This document shows, in pieces, positions 33,533-41,977 of a stretch of DNA of 43,672 nt (position 1 is the first letter of the stretch; each line of letters begins with the position of its first letter). Made by a program: the position numbers and the translations under genes. The notes beneath the pieces were generated by a model that saw only the letters and a program-made list of their open reading frames with translations, was not told where the DNA came from and did no database searches. Source of the DNA: JBNAVY01 sp049700195 (GTDB lineage: Bacteria; Bacillota; Thermoanaerobacteria; Thermoanaerobacterales; Thermoanaerobacteraceae); NCBI GenBank assembly GCA_049700195.1, contig JBNAVY010000016.1, forward strand, positions 1 to 43,672, in the 5' to 3' direction.

Positions 33533-33651
33533 TATGCAAGTAGTGCAGCTACTACTCCGACTAAAAATGTTTGATTGAATATCCTTTTAAAATCAATACT
33601 TATGGCATGAGAGTGTAAGTCTTTAAAATGAGGTATATTTGTTATTTGAAG
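33532..33651 (-). pseudogene. C-terminal remnant of an unknown membrane protein
   Basis: A 39-codon open frame without a start, ending at TAA (33534-33532). It reads PHFKDLHSHAISIDFKRIF and ends in a hydrophobic tail NQTFLVGVVAALLA, then stop. It converges on the S9 peptidase terminator exactly as a real gene end would. Upstream, the same strand is broken by stops and probable frameshifts. I cannot name the family. Confidence 0.3.
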
Positions 33652-33822
33652 CTAAAATTGTATCAGATCTTTATTTAAAGAATAATGAAAAAAAGTTTTT
33701 GTGTTTTATAGATTTATATAAAATAGGGATTTACTTTAAAGATTTTACTTAATTTATTAAGATTTAAGACGAAAACAAATAGTAGAGATGGAAAACAACA
33801 TATAAATCGATTAATTTTATAT
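33652..33822. other. AT-rich spacer upstream of nrdJ
   Basis: No gene, terminator or riboswitch is recognised. In particular I see no cobalamin (B12) box, although the downstream enzyme needs adenosylcobalamin. Confidence 0.4.
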
Positions 33823-33878
33823 TTGCAAAGTACACTATAAAATGTATAATAATATTATTAGACTACAAAATATTGTAT
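33823..33878 (+). promoter_or_regulatory. nrdJ promoter with paired NrdR-like boxes
   Basis: TTGCAA (33823-33828) and TATAAT (33845-33850) with 16-nt spacing form the promoter. Two sites resemble the NrdR box consensus ACACWATATATWGTGT: ACACTATAAAATGTAT at 33832-33847 (13 of 16 by eye) and CTACAAAATATTGTAT at 33863-33878 (12 of 16). They start 31 bp apart, the three-helical-turn spacing usual for NrdR tandem boxes. The first covers the -10, so NrdR would repress nrdJ when dATP is high. Confidence 0.55.
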
Positions 33879-33902
33879 AACACTAAGAGGAGGAATTATG
33901 TT

Positions 33903-36080
33903 ATGCTTCCAATTTGGAACAAACAAAGGGAAAAAGTTTTTTTAGATAGGTATGCACTGAAAGATAAAAATGGCAATCCTATTGAGAAAAAACCTGAAGA
34001 AATGTTTAAAAGGGTTGCAAAAGCAATTGCGCAAAATGAAAAAGAAGAGTCAATGTTTTATGATGCTATAAAAGATTGGAAATTTATACCGGGTGGCAGA
34101 ATACTTGCTGGTGCAGGGACAGGTAAAGAAGTAACATATTTTAATTGTTTTGTAATTCCAGTAGAATCTAATAACCCTAAAAAGGGTAATGATAGTAGAG
34201 CTGCTATTATGGATACTATTGCAAAAATGTTAGAGATTAATTCACGGGGTGGAGGCGTTGGAATTAATTGGAGTACCCTAAGACCAAGAGGTGCTTATGT
34301 AAAAGGGGTAGGGGGAATTTCATCGGGAGCTGTTAGCTGGATGTTAGCCGCAAATGAAGTTGCTACACAGGTTGAACAAGGTGGAAGTAGAAGAGCTGCT
34401 TTAATGTTTATGCTATGGGATTGGCACCCTGATATTGAAGAATTTATAAAAATTAAAAAAGATCTATCAAAAATGCAACAAGCTAATTTATCTGTTGCTG
34501 TTTCTGATGATTTTATGGAAGCAGTATATCAGGACAAAATATGGAAACTTGAATTTCCTGATACAAACTATCCAAACTATGATACTGAATGGGAAGGTGA
34601 TATAAAAGAATGGAAAAGTAAAGGGTATCCAACTATTGTATACAAAGAGATACCTGCGCGTGAATTATGGAATATGATAGTGACTGCTGCTTGGGAATCT
34701 GCAGAACCAGGAGTTGTATTTTTAGAAAGATATAATAAATTTAGTAATACTTATTACATATCAAAGATAATTTCTACAAATCCATGTGGTGAATTAGGAT
34801 TAGAACCTTATGGAGTTTGTAATTTAGGTTCTATAAATTTGGTTACTTTTGTTGAGAATAATAAAATTAATTATAAAGATTTAGAAGACACTGTAGAGGT
34901 TGCAGTAAGATTTTTGGATAATGTATTAGACTCTGGGGCATATGTATTACAAGAAAATAAAGATATGGCACAAAGAATAAGAAAAATAGGGCTTGGAATT
35001 ATGGGGCTGGCTGATGCTTTAATACTTATGGGAGTAAGGTATGGTAGTGATGAAGCTATTAAATTAACAGAGAAAATAGCAGCAACGATTAGAAATGCAG
35101 CTTATGGTGCGTCTGTTAAACTTGCTAAAGAAAAAGGAACATTCCCTGAATTTGTAGCTGAAAAATATTTAAAATCACAATTTATAGAGAACTTACCTAA
35201 AGAGTTAAAAAGTGAAATTAAAACTTTTGGAATACGAAATGCCACTTTATTAACACAAGCACCTACAGGTACAACATCTATATTAACTGGTGTAAGTTCA
35301 GGGATTGAACCTAATTTTGCAAAAGAGTATATAAGGCAAGATAGAACAGGTACACATACGGTAAGGCATTGGCTCGCTGATTATCCGGCTTTTGTAAGTG
35401 CCCATGAGGTTACTCCTGAAGAACACGTAAAAATGCAGGCGGTTTTGCAAAAATATGTTGATTCAAGTATATCAAAGACAATAAATTTACCAAGTACTGC
35501 TACAGTTGATGATATTGATAACATATATAGATTAGCATATGAATTAGGGTGTAAAGGTATTACAGTATATAGGGATGGCTCTCGTGAGGGAGTTCTTGTT
35601 ACTGATACAAAGCCCAAAGAAAAAGCACAAATAACACAAAGACCTCCAGTTTTAAAAGGAGTTACAAAACGCATAGAAACGCCATTAGGTAGAGCCTATG
35701 TTACAATTAATTTTATAGATGAAAAAGCTTTTGAAGTATTTGTAAATATTGGACGAGCAGGTTCAGATGTAGCGGCTTTTACAGAAGCTATTGCAAGGCT
35801 TATATCCCTTGCCTTAAGAGGCGGAGTTGCTGTTGAAGAGATAACCGATCAATTAATCGGTATTGGTGGTGCAACTGCTATAGGTTTTGGAGAGAATAGA
35901 GTTATGTCAGTTCCTGATGCGATAGGTAAAGCATTAAGAAATGGGTATCAACCTCAAAATAATAATGGAATAAAGTCAAATACTACGCATGTAGATATTT
36001 GCCCATCCTGCGGTATGGCAACTTTTGTTTATACAGAAGGATGTAAGACATGTTTAAATTGTGGCTATTCTGAATGTTAA
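33903..36080 (+). CDS. nrdJ: Class II (B12-dependent) ribonucleoside-diphosphate reductase
   Basis: A 725-residue adenosylcobalamin-dependent ribonucleotide reductase making deoxyribonucleotides without oxygen or a second subunit. The ten-stranded barrel includes RILAGAGTGKEVTYFNCFV (first redox Cys) and INSRGGGVGINWSTLRPRGA. The thiyl and catalytic residues are in STNPCGELGLEPYGVCNLGSI (Asn, Cys, Glu). Phosphate binding is at LLTQAPTGTTSILTG. The C-terminus has a CPSCG...CKTCLNCGYSEC cysteine cluster resembling a zinc ribbon that also delivers electrons. ATG 33903 follows AGAGGAGGAAT. An upstream in-frame TTG at 33873 precedes the ribosome site and is unlikely. It shares the B12 need with MetH. 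Confidence 0.95.
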   Translation: MLPIWNKQREKVFLDRYALKDKNGNPIEKKPEEMFKRVAKAIAQNEKEESMFYDAIKDWKFIPGGRILAGAGTGKEVTYFNCFVIPVESNNPKKGNDSRAAIMDTIAKMLEINSRGGGVGINWSTLRPRGAYVKGVGGISSGAVSWMLAANEVATQVEQGGSRRAALMFMLWDWHPDIEEFIKIKKDLSKMQQANLSVAVSDDFMEAVYQDKIWKLEFPDTNYPNYDTEWEGDIKEWKSKGYPTIVYKEIPARELWNMIVTAAWESAEPGVVFLERYNKFSNTYYISKIISTNPCGELGLEPYGVCNLGSINLVTFVENNKINYKDLEDTVEVAVRFLDNVLDSGAYVLQENKDMAQRIRKIGLGIMGLADALILMGVRYGSDEAIKLTEKIAATIRNAAYGASVKLAKEKGTFPEFVAEKYLKSQFIENLPKELKSEIKTFGIRNATLLTQAPTGTTSILTGVSSGIEPNFAKEYIRQDRTGTHTVRHWLADYPAFVSAHEVTPEEHVKMQAVLQKYVDSSISKTINLPSTATVDDIDNIYRLAYELGCKGITVYRDGSREGVLVTDTKPKEKAQITQRPPVLKGVTKRIETPLGRAYVTINFIDEKAFEVFVNIGRAGSDVAAFTEAIARLISLALRGGVAVEEITDQLIGIGGATAIGFGENRVMSVPDAIGKALRNGYQPQNNNGIKSNTTHVDICPSCGMATFVYTEGCKTCLNCGYSEC

Positions 36081-36113
36081 CAAATTTTTTATATAAGCTT
36101 ATATAATTTTTAT

Positions 36114-36143
36114 AGAGCCTTTAATGATTATTATAAAGGCTCT
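36114..36143 (+). terminator. nrdJ terminator
   Basis: A 10-bp stem AGAGCCTTTA/TAAAGGCTCT (36114-36123, 36134-36143) with a 10-nt loop and then GTTTTTA. Confidence 0.8.
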
Positions 36144-36295
36144 GTTTTTATTATTTTATATCCTACACCAAAACATTTATTTATTAAAGTTTTAAATTTT
36201 AATAATTGTAAATCATAAATTTTAAAAAACATATAATGATATTAAAAATAATATACTCTAAAAATAAAAGTTATTTGAAGAAGGTGAAAGTTATT

Positions 36296-37441
36296 GTGAT
36301 ATATCTTGATAATAGTGCTACATCATGGCCAAAACCAGAAAATGTATATAAAGAAGTTGAAAGGGTTTTAAAAAACTGTGGCAATCCTGGAAGAGGAGGA
36401 CATATGATGGCTCTTGAATCGGGCAAGATTATTTTTGAATCAAGACAGGAAATTTGCGAAATATTTAACGTAAAAGACCCTATGAGAATTGTATTTACAT
36501 CAAATGCAACACAGGCATTAAATATGGCTTTAAAAGGAGTACTAAAATATAAAGATCATGTAATTACTTCAAGTATGGAGCATAATTCAATGATAAGACC
36601 ACTTATGGCATTAATAGAAAAGGGTACAGAAATAACAGTAATAAAAGGGGATGAAAATGGAGAAATAGATGTAGAAAATATAAAAAAAGCAATTAAAGGA
36701 AATACAAAACTAATAGCTATAACTCATGCCTCTAATGTTACAGGTACAATAATGCCTATTAAAGAAATAGGTGATATTGCAAGAAAAAACAATATTCTTT
36801 TTTTAGTTGATGCGGCTCAGACAGCAGGTGTTATTCCTATAGATGTTGAAGAATTTAATATAGATTTGCTTGCGTTTCCTGGGCATAAAGGTTTATATGG
36901 ACCACAGGGCACTGGTGGATTATATATAAGAGAAGGTATAGATATTATTCCTTTAATAGAAGGAGGTACAGGAAGCGAATCGGAATCAATATATCAACCA
37001 AATTTGATGCCAGACAAATTAGAAAGTGGAACATTAAATACCCCAGGAATTGCAGGCTTAAAAGAAGGAATAAAATTTATTAAAAAAATTAAAATTGAAT
37101 CCATAAAAAAACATGAAAAAAACCTTATTAAAATGCTTATTGAAGGATTAGAACAGATAAAAAAGGTTAAAATTTATGGACCTAAAAATTTAAATAATCG
37201 TACAGGTTCAGTTTCAATAACAGTTGATAATATGGATGTTGGAGATATAAGCTATATTTTAGATAAAGAGTATAATATAGCTACAAGAGCCGGACTACAC
37301 TGTGCACCTTTAGCTCATTCTACGATAGGAACACTAGAATCTGGGACATTAAGGTTTGGTATAGGTTATTTTAATAATATTGATGAAATAAAGGAAACTA
37401 TACGTGCAATTGAAATAATATGTAAAAAACATAATATTTAA
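36296..37441 (+). CDS. Cysteine desulfurase family PLP enzyme
   Basis: A 381-residue class V aminotransferase-fold protein. The N-terminus MIYLDNSATSWPKPENVY with GRGGHMMALESG is characteristic of the Bacillota cysteine-desulfurase-like group. PLP residues: VDAAQTAGV (cofactor Asp and Gln), FPGHKGLYGPQGTGGLYI (Schiff-base Lys near 203). The conserved C-terminal Cys is in RAGLHCAPLAHSTIG, which would carry the persulfide. It probably mobilises sulfur from cysteine or selenocysteine; whether for Fe-S clusters, thiouridine or selenium is open. GTG 36296 with AAGGTGAAAG upstream is the likely start. An earlier in-frame ATG (36236) has no site. No iscU/sufU neighbour is present. Confidence 0.87.
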   Translation: MIYLDNSATSWPKPENVYKEVERVLKNCGNPGRGGHMMALESGKIIFESRQEICEIFNVKDPMRIVFTSNATQALNMALKGVLKYKDHVITSSMEHNSMIRPLMALIEKGTEITVIKGDENGEIDVENIKKAIKGNTKLIAITHASNVTGTIMPIKEIGDIARKNNILFLVDAAQTAGVIPIDVEEFNIDLLAFPGHKGLYGPQGTGGLYIREGIDIIPLIEGGTGSESESIYQPNLMPDKLESGTLNTPGIAGLKEGIKFIKKIKIESIKKHEKNLIKMLIEGLEQIKKVKIYGPKNLNNRTGSVSITVDNMDVGDISYILDKEYNIATRAGLHCAPLAHSTIGTLESGTLRFGIGYFNNIDEIKETIRAIEIICKKHNI

Positions 37442-37536
37442 AAACATAGAGTCATTCTATATTGTAATGAAAAATTTTGTGAAATATGATATTATAAATT
37501 ATGTTTAAAAAATATTTTACAAAGGAGATAAAAGAT

Positions 37537-37956
37537 ATGGAGGAAATTAGTATTGCTCGTCTAGTAAAATCAGAAGATTTAAACCATCATGGTACTTTAT
37601 TTGCTGGGCGAACAGCAGAGTGGTTCGTAGAAGCAGGGTTTATAGCTGCCTGTGACCTAATAAAAGAGCCAGAGAAAATAGTATGTTTAAAAATTCATGG
37701 ACTGGAATTTAAAAAAAGTGCAACAAAGGGAGATATAATAAAAATAAAATCTTCAGTAGTTTTAACAGGAAGATCAAGTATTAAAACTTATTCTAGAATT
37801 TATAAAAATGATGAAACAGAGCCAATATTAGAAGGATTTGCAACTTTTGTTTATGTAGATGAAAATGGGAAACCCGCTCCTCATAATATTGTTTTGGATG
37901 AGCCTAAGACTGAAGAAGAAAAATCTATAAGAAATAGAGCAATTAACATAAGCTAA
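37537..37956 (+). CDS. Hotdog-fold acyl-CoA thioesterase
   Basis: A 139-residue single-hotdog protein of the acyl-CoA hydrolase (YciA/BFIT) kind. The signature is the catalytic region LNHHGTLFAGRTAEWFVEAGFIAA, followed by the strands ILEGFATFVYVDENGKPAP. It hydrolyses acyl-CoA thioesters in the cytoplasm; chain-length preference is unknown. ATG 37537 is supported by AAGGAG upstream. An in-frame ATG at 37501 lies before that site. It sits 95 bp after the cysteine-desulfurase-like gene. Confidence 0.87.
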   Translation: MEEISIARLVKSEDLNHHGTLFAGRTAEWFVEAGFIAACDLIKEPEKIVCLKIHGLEFKKSATKGDIIKIKSSVVLTGRSSIKTYSRIYKNDETEPILEGFATFVYVDENGKPAPHNIVLDEPKTEEEKSIRNRAINIS

Positions 37957-37980
37957 AAATAGATGAAATATACTATTTTT
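37955..37980 (+). terminator. Weak terminator after the thioesterase gene
   Basis: AAAAATAG/CTATTTTT (37955-37962, 37973-37980) form an 8-bp AT-rich stem followed by T, overlapping the stop codon. Low stability makes termination uncertain. Confidence 0.4.
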
Positions 37981-38038
37981 TAAAACAAATTAATTATTAG
38001 AAATGAATCACAAAAAGTTTTATAATTATTTAAAAATA

Positions 38039-38068
38039 TTGAAAATGCACAAATATAAGTGCTATAAT
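38039..38068 (+). promoter_or_regulatory. ridA-tnaA promoter candidate
   Basis: TTGAAA (38039-38044) and TATAAT (38063-38068) are separated by 18 nt, about 39 nt upstream of the ridA start. No tnaC-like leader peptide or operator is obvious. Confidence 0.45.
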
Positions 38069-38106
38069 TAATATAGTGTTAATAAAAATACGAAAGGGTG
38101 ATTTTA

Positions 38107-38484
38107 TTGAAAACAATTTTAAAAACAGATGAAGCTCCAAAAGCAATAGGTCCATATTCTCAAGGAGTTTTAATTGATGGTTTTCTTTATACAGCAGGCC
38201 AAATGGGAGTTGTTCCAGAAACTGGAGAATTTGTTGAAGGTGGAATCGAAGCACAGACAGAAAGAGTTTTAGAAAATATAAAGCAAATATTAAAAGCTGC
38301 AAATATGGGATTTGAAAATGTGATAAAAACCACTGTTTTTGTTACAAACATGGGGGACTTTTCAAAAATAAATGAAATTTATGGAAGATATTTCAAGGAT
38401 AATCCACCTGCACGATCTTTAGTTGAAGTAAGAAATCTTCCTAAGGGTGCTTTAATAGAAATTGAAGTAGTTGCTCATAAATAA
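38107..38484 (+). CDS. ridA: RidA family enamine/imine deaminase
   Basis: A 125-residue RidA (YjgF/YER057c/UK114) protein that hydrolyses reactive 2-aminoacrylate and related imines to ketoacids and ammonia. Hallmarks: APKAIGPYSQGVLIDGFLYT, AGQMGVVPETG, QTERVLENIKQIL and the C-terminal NPPARSLVEVRNLPKGALIEIE with the conserved Arg and Glu. TTG 38107 is the best start (AAGGGTG upstream). It lies 65 bp before tnaA. Tryptophanase generates aminoacrylate as its product intermediate, so RidA likely removes that toxic enamine. The pairing is functionally coherent. Confidence 0.93.
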   Translation: MKTILKTDEAPKAIGPYSQGVLIDGFLYTAGQMGVVPETGEFVEGGIEAQTERVLENIKQILKAANMGFENVIKTTVFVTNMGDFSKINEIYGRYFKDNPPARSLVEVRNLPKGALIEIEVVAHK

Positions 38485-38549
38485 TATTTCTTTTTTTTAA
38501 AATTTTATTAAACGATTACAATTTTAAAATTATAATAGGAGGAACTTTT

Positions 38550-39938
38550 ATGAAAGATGATTTAACAAAAATGGCTGAGCCATTTAAAATTAAAATGGTA
38601 GAACCGCTTAATATAAGAACAAGAGAAGAACGCATAGATTTAATTAAACAGGCTGGATACAATCCATTTTTATTAAAGGCCGAAGATGTATATATTGACC
38701 TTTTAACTGACAGTGGTACTTCAGCAATGAGTGATTACCAATGGGCTGGTATGATGATGGGAGACGAGTCATACGCAGGAAGCAGAAATTATATACATTT
38801 AAGTGAAGTTGTTAAAGATACTTTTGGATACAAATTTGTGCTTCCTACACATCAAGGGCGTGGAGCAGAAAAGGTACTTTTTCCAATTCTAATAAAAAAG
38901 GGTCAGTATATTTTAGGGAATATGCATTTTGATACTACTAAAGCCCATATAGAATTATCAGGTGGTATAGCAGTTGATTGTGTAGTAAAAGAGGCTGAGG
39001 ATACTGACACTTATTATCCTTTTAAAGGAAATTTTGATATAGCAGGTTTGGAAAATTTTATAAAAGAAAAAGGAAAGGATAATGTTGCTTTTATATTAGC
39101 TACAGTTACATGTAACAGTGCTGGAGGGCAGCCTGTTTCAATGGAAAATATAAGAGAAGTAAAAAAAATAGCAGATAAATACCAATTACCATTATTCTTT
39201 GATGCTGCAAGATTTGCAGAAAATGCATATTTTATAAAACAAAGAGAAAAAGGTTATGAAAATAAAACTATAAAAGAGATAGTCAAAGAAATGTTTTCAT
39301 ATGGTGATGGCTTTACAATGTCTGCTAAAAAAGATGCTCTTGTTAATATTGGAGGTCTTATTGCCATAAAAGACAATGAAGAGCTTTTTACAAAAGTAAA
39401 GACAATGCTCATACCAATGGAGGGATTTGTAACATATGGAGGTTTAGCCGGACGAGATATGGAGGCTATGGCAAGAGGTCTGGAAGAAGTAGTAAATGAA
39501 GATTATCTTGCTTGGAGAATAAATCAAGTCAAATATTTAGGAGATAAATTAAAAGATGCCGGTATACCCATACAATATCCTACAGGAGGGCATGCAGTTT
39601 TTATAGATGGAAAGAAGTTTTTGCCTCATGTTCCTCAGGAACAGTTTCCTTCACACGCAATATGTGTTGAACTTTATATTGAAGCAGGTATAAGGGCTGT
39701 TGAAGTTGGCTCTTTATTAGCAGGACGAGACCCTAAAACAAACAAAGAAATTCTTCCTGCATTAGATTTTGTAAGACTTACTATACCAAGAAGAGTTTAT
39801 ACAAATAGTCATATGGATGTTATTGCAGAAGCAGTTAAAAGAGTTTATGAAAGAAGAGACAAGGTAAAAGGGCTTAGATTTACTTATGAGCCTCCAATTT
39901 TAAGGCATTTTACTGCACGATTAGAACCAGTAGAATAA
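38550..39938 (+). CDS. tnaA: Tryptophanase (tryptophan indole-lyase)
   Basis: A 462-residue PLP-dependent beta-eliminating lyase that converts L-tryptophan to indole, pyruvate and ammonia. Features include TDSGTSAMSDYQWAGMMMGDE near residue 52, PTHQGRGAEKVLF and FTMSAKKDALVNIGG with Schiff-base Lys261. The C-terminal part reads IRAVEVGSLLAGRDPKTNKE. Tryptophanase and tyrosine phenol-lyase are sister enzymes. The VEVG here, in place of the MERG containing the phenol-lyase substrate arginine, supports tryptophanase. GGAGG precedes the ATG. It is second in the operon after ridA and ends in a 50-bp palindrome containing its stop codon. No tryptophan permease is adjacent. Confidence 0.92.
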   Translation: MKDDLTKMAEPFKIKMVEPLNIRTREERIDLIKQAGYNPFLLKAEDVYIDLLTDSGTSAMSDYQWAGMMMGDESYAGSRNYIHLSEVVKDTFGYKFVLPTHQGRGAEKVLFPILIKKGQYILGNMHFDTTKAHIELSGGIAVDCVVKEAEDTDTYYPFKGNFDIAGLENFIKEKGKDNVAFILATVTCNSAGGQPVSMENIREVKKIADKYQLPLFFDAARFAENAYFIKQREKGYENKTIKEIVKEMFSYGDGFTMSAKKDALVNIGGLIAIKDNEELFTKVKTMLIPMEGFVTYGGLAGRDMEAMARGLEEVVNEDYLAWRINQVKYLGDKLKDAGIPIQYPTGGHAVFIDGKKFLPHVPQEQFPSHAICVELYIEAGIRAVEVGSLLAGRDPKTNKEILPALDFVRLTIPRRVYTNSHMDVIAEAVKRVYERRDKVKGLRFTYEPPILRHFTARLEPVE

Positions 39939-39980
39939 AAACAGGAAGATAGCATATGCTATCTTCCTGTTTTTATTCTA
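39931..39980. terminator. 50-bp perfect palindromic terminator
   Basis: Two 25-nt arms (39931-39955 and 39956-39980) are exact complements without spacer, with core AACAGGAAGATAGCAT. The tnaA stop TAA (39936-39938) is inside the left arm. T-rich flanks support termination on the plus strand. Confidence 0.88.
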
Positions 39981-40074
39981 TTAAAAAAATCAAAATTATG
40001 ATAAAATGATATTGTATATAATTTTATAGAAGGAAAAACCATTATTATATAGAATAATTACTATAGGTGATCAT

Positions 40075-41265
40075 GTGAAAAAAAAGTTTTTTATATTTAT
40101 AATCATAGTGTTTTTAACAATCTATTTAGGGAGATCATTTTTTAACACATTAAATAATTCAGTTGAAACAATAGCTGCAGAACCTGCAGATATGACAATA
40201 TCTTTTAAAGGTATTGGTTATATAATAAAAAATGAGATGATAATAAATGCTCCTTTTGATGGTAAAATAAATAAACTTTTAAATAGTGGTATAAGAGTTT
40301 ATAAAGGAGCTAGTTTGGCTAAAATTTATACACAGAATTTTGATCTTGAAAAATTAAAACAGTTGAAAGAAGTTAATGGAGAACTGGAAAAACAGGATTA
40401 TAATTTGCCGTTTTATAAAGATATACAAAAACTCGATAATATGATTAAAAACGAAGAAAATAATTATAAAAAAGCAGTTGGAAATAAAGATGCGTCTGCA
40501 GAAAATATTAGAAAACGTATTGATGACTTAAAAAATAAAAAAGAAGTAATCTTATCTAAAAGTCCATTAGAATTAAGAAAAATTGAAGATTTAAAAGAAC
40601 AAAAAAAAATATTAGAAGATTATATTGATGAGAATAGTAATATCATAAATGCACCTCAAGCCGGAATTATAAGTTTTTATTTCAACGGTTATGAAAATAT
40701 ATTGAATGGTAGTAATATGTATAATCTTAGTTTAAACGAACTCGATAAAATTAATAATTCTTGTAACCAGATTGAAACAGAAATAAAAAAGGATAAGCCA
40801 ATTGTTAAAATTATTGATAATTTTGATTGGTATTTGGCTATACCTTTTACAAAAGATAAGATTAATTTATTTAAAGAAGACGAAAATATAAAAATTTTAA
40901 TTGATAATTATCCTTATGAACTCAGAGGGAAAATCGTAAAAACATATAAAGATGACGATAACAATTATATATGTATAGTTAGAATGTCTGATAGTTATGA
41001 AGATTTTTACAAGATTTGCAAAGTGGACCTTGAAGTCATATTTAATAATTACAGTGGTATAAAAGTACCTTTATCCTCAATTGTTGAAAAAGATGGCGAA
41101 AAAGGAATATTTATTATAAAATATGGAAATAATGCAGTTTTTTATAAGATAAATATAAAAGCTAAAGATAATAATTATGCTATAATAGAAAGTGCTGATC
41201 CAAATACACCTATAAGGTTTTATGATGAAATTGCGGTTAATGGAGATAAATATCTTAAAAAATAA
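40075..41265 (+). CDS. HlyD-like membrane-fusion/adaptor protein
   Basis: A 396-residue protein with an N-terminal membrane anchor (residues ~4-20, FFIFIIIVFLTIYLG), then a lipoyl/barrel-sandwich-like half-motif (GYIIKNEMIINAPFDGKINKLLNSGIRVYKGASLAKI). A coiled coil (~95-205) is followed by the second half-motif (IINAPQAGIISFYFNGYENIL) and a beta-barrel end. This is the layout of HlyD/RND-type periplasmic adaptor proteins, though there is no transporter next to it. In Clostridia a similar gene often precedes the yggS-sepF cluster, suggesting a role at the cell envelope or division site (inference). The start is GTG 40075 with TAGGTGA upstream. It is followed directly by yggS. Confidence 0.8.
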   Translation: MKKKFFIFIIIVFLTIYLGRSFFNTLNNSVETIAAEPADMTISFKGIGYIIKNEMIINAPFDGKINKLLNSGIRVYKGASLAKIYTQNFDLEKLKQLKEVNGELEKQDYNLPFYKDIQKLDNMIKNEENNYKKAVGNKDASAENIRKRIDDLKNKKEVILSKSPLELRKIEDLKEQKKILEDYIDENSNIINAPQAGIISFYFNGYENILNGSNMYNLSLNELDKINNSCNQIETEIKKDKPIVKIIDNFDWYLAIPFTKDKINLFKEDENIKILIDNYPYELRGKIVKTYKDDDNNYICIVRMSDSYEDFYKICKVDLEVIFNNYSGIKVPLSSIVEKDGEKGIFIIKYGNNAVFYKINIKAKDNNYAIIESADPNTPIRFYDEIAVNGDKYLKK

Positions 41266-41268
41266 GGG

Positions 41269-41976
41269 GTGATTTATACGGATATCTGTGATAATATAAA
41301 AGAAATAAAAGAAAATATAAAAAAACATGCAAAAATTGTTCATAGAAATCCAGATGAAATATTGCTTCTTGCAGTTACGAAGACATTTGGAATAGAAGAT
41401 ATTAAAAAAGCTATTGAATGTGGTATTAAGGATATAGGAGAAAACAAGGTTCAAGAATTAAAAGATAAATATCCAGCTTTAGAAGGAAAAGCAGATTTTC
41501 ACTTTATTGGACATTTGCAAACAAACAAAGTGAAATATATAATAGATAAAGTAAAAATGATACATTCTCTTGATAGTGATAAACTTGCTCAAGAAATAGA
41601 TAAAAGAGCAGGCCAATTAGGGAAAATTATAGATTGTTTGATAGAAATAAATATAGGAGGTGAGTATTCTAAATTTGGGATTTTGCCAGAAAACATGAAT
41701 AAATTTGTCAAAGAATTAGAAAAATATCATAATATTAGAATAAGAGGGCTAATGACCGTAGCACCGAATGTTGGTTTAGAAAATGTAAGGGCCTATTTTA
41801 GAAATATGAATGATTTATTTAAAGATTTGAAAAATATTAAACAGGGTAACATTCAAGCAGATTACTTATCTATGGGGATGTCAGGGGATTATACTGTTGC
41901 AGTTGAAGAAGGTGCAAATATTGTTAGAATAGGAACTGCAATATTTGGCAAAAGAAATTATAATATGGAGGGATAA
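41269..41976 (+). CDS. yggS: YggS family pyridoxal-phosphate homeostasis protein
   Basis: A PLP-binding TIM-barrel protein of about 235 residues (COG0325), involved in vitamin B6 and amino-acid homeostasis and often next to cell-division genes. Visible are LLAVTKTFGIEDIKKAIECG (Schiff-base Lys), IGENKVQELKDKY, FHFIGHLQTNKVKYI and IRGLMTVAP, with GMSGDYTVAVEEGANIVRIGTAIFG at the end. The start is odd: SD AAGGGG (41264-41269) overlaps the only GTG (41269). The codon at the right distance, 41278, is ACG. The preceding gene stops at 41265, so translational coupling may allow GTG use. SepF follows directly. Confidence 0.92.
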   Translation: MIYTDICDNIKEIKENIKKHAKIVHRNPDEILLLAVTKTFGIEDIKKAIECGIKDIGENKVQELKDKYPALEGKADFHFIGHLQTNKVKYIIDKVKMIHSLDSDKLAQEIDKRAGQLGKIIDCLIEINIGGEYSKFGILPENMNKFVKELEKYHNIRIRGLMTVAPNVGLENVRAYFRNMNDLFKDLKNIKQGNIQADYLSMGMSGDYTVAVEEGANIVRIGTAIFGKRNYNMEG

Positions 41977-41977
41977 T

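Noticed and set aside
33652..33902. Cobalamin riboswitch before nrdJ
   Set aside because: The conserved B12 box and the expected multi-helix core are not present.
36296..37441. Assignment as iscS or sufS
   Set aside because: It belongs to a related cysteine-desulfurase-like group with different N-terminal wording, and no Fe-S scaffold gene is adjacent, so no symbol was given.
38550..39938. Tyrosine phenol-lyase
   Set aside because: The C-terminal VEVG and GRDPKT segments match tryptophanase; the arginine of the MERG motif used by phenol-lyase for tyrosine is missing.
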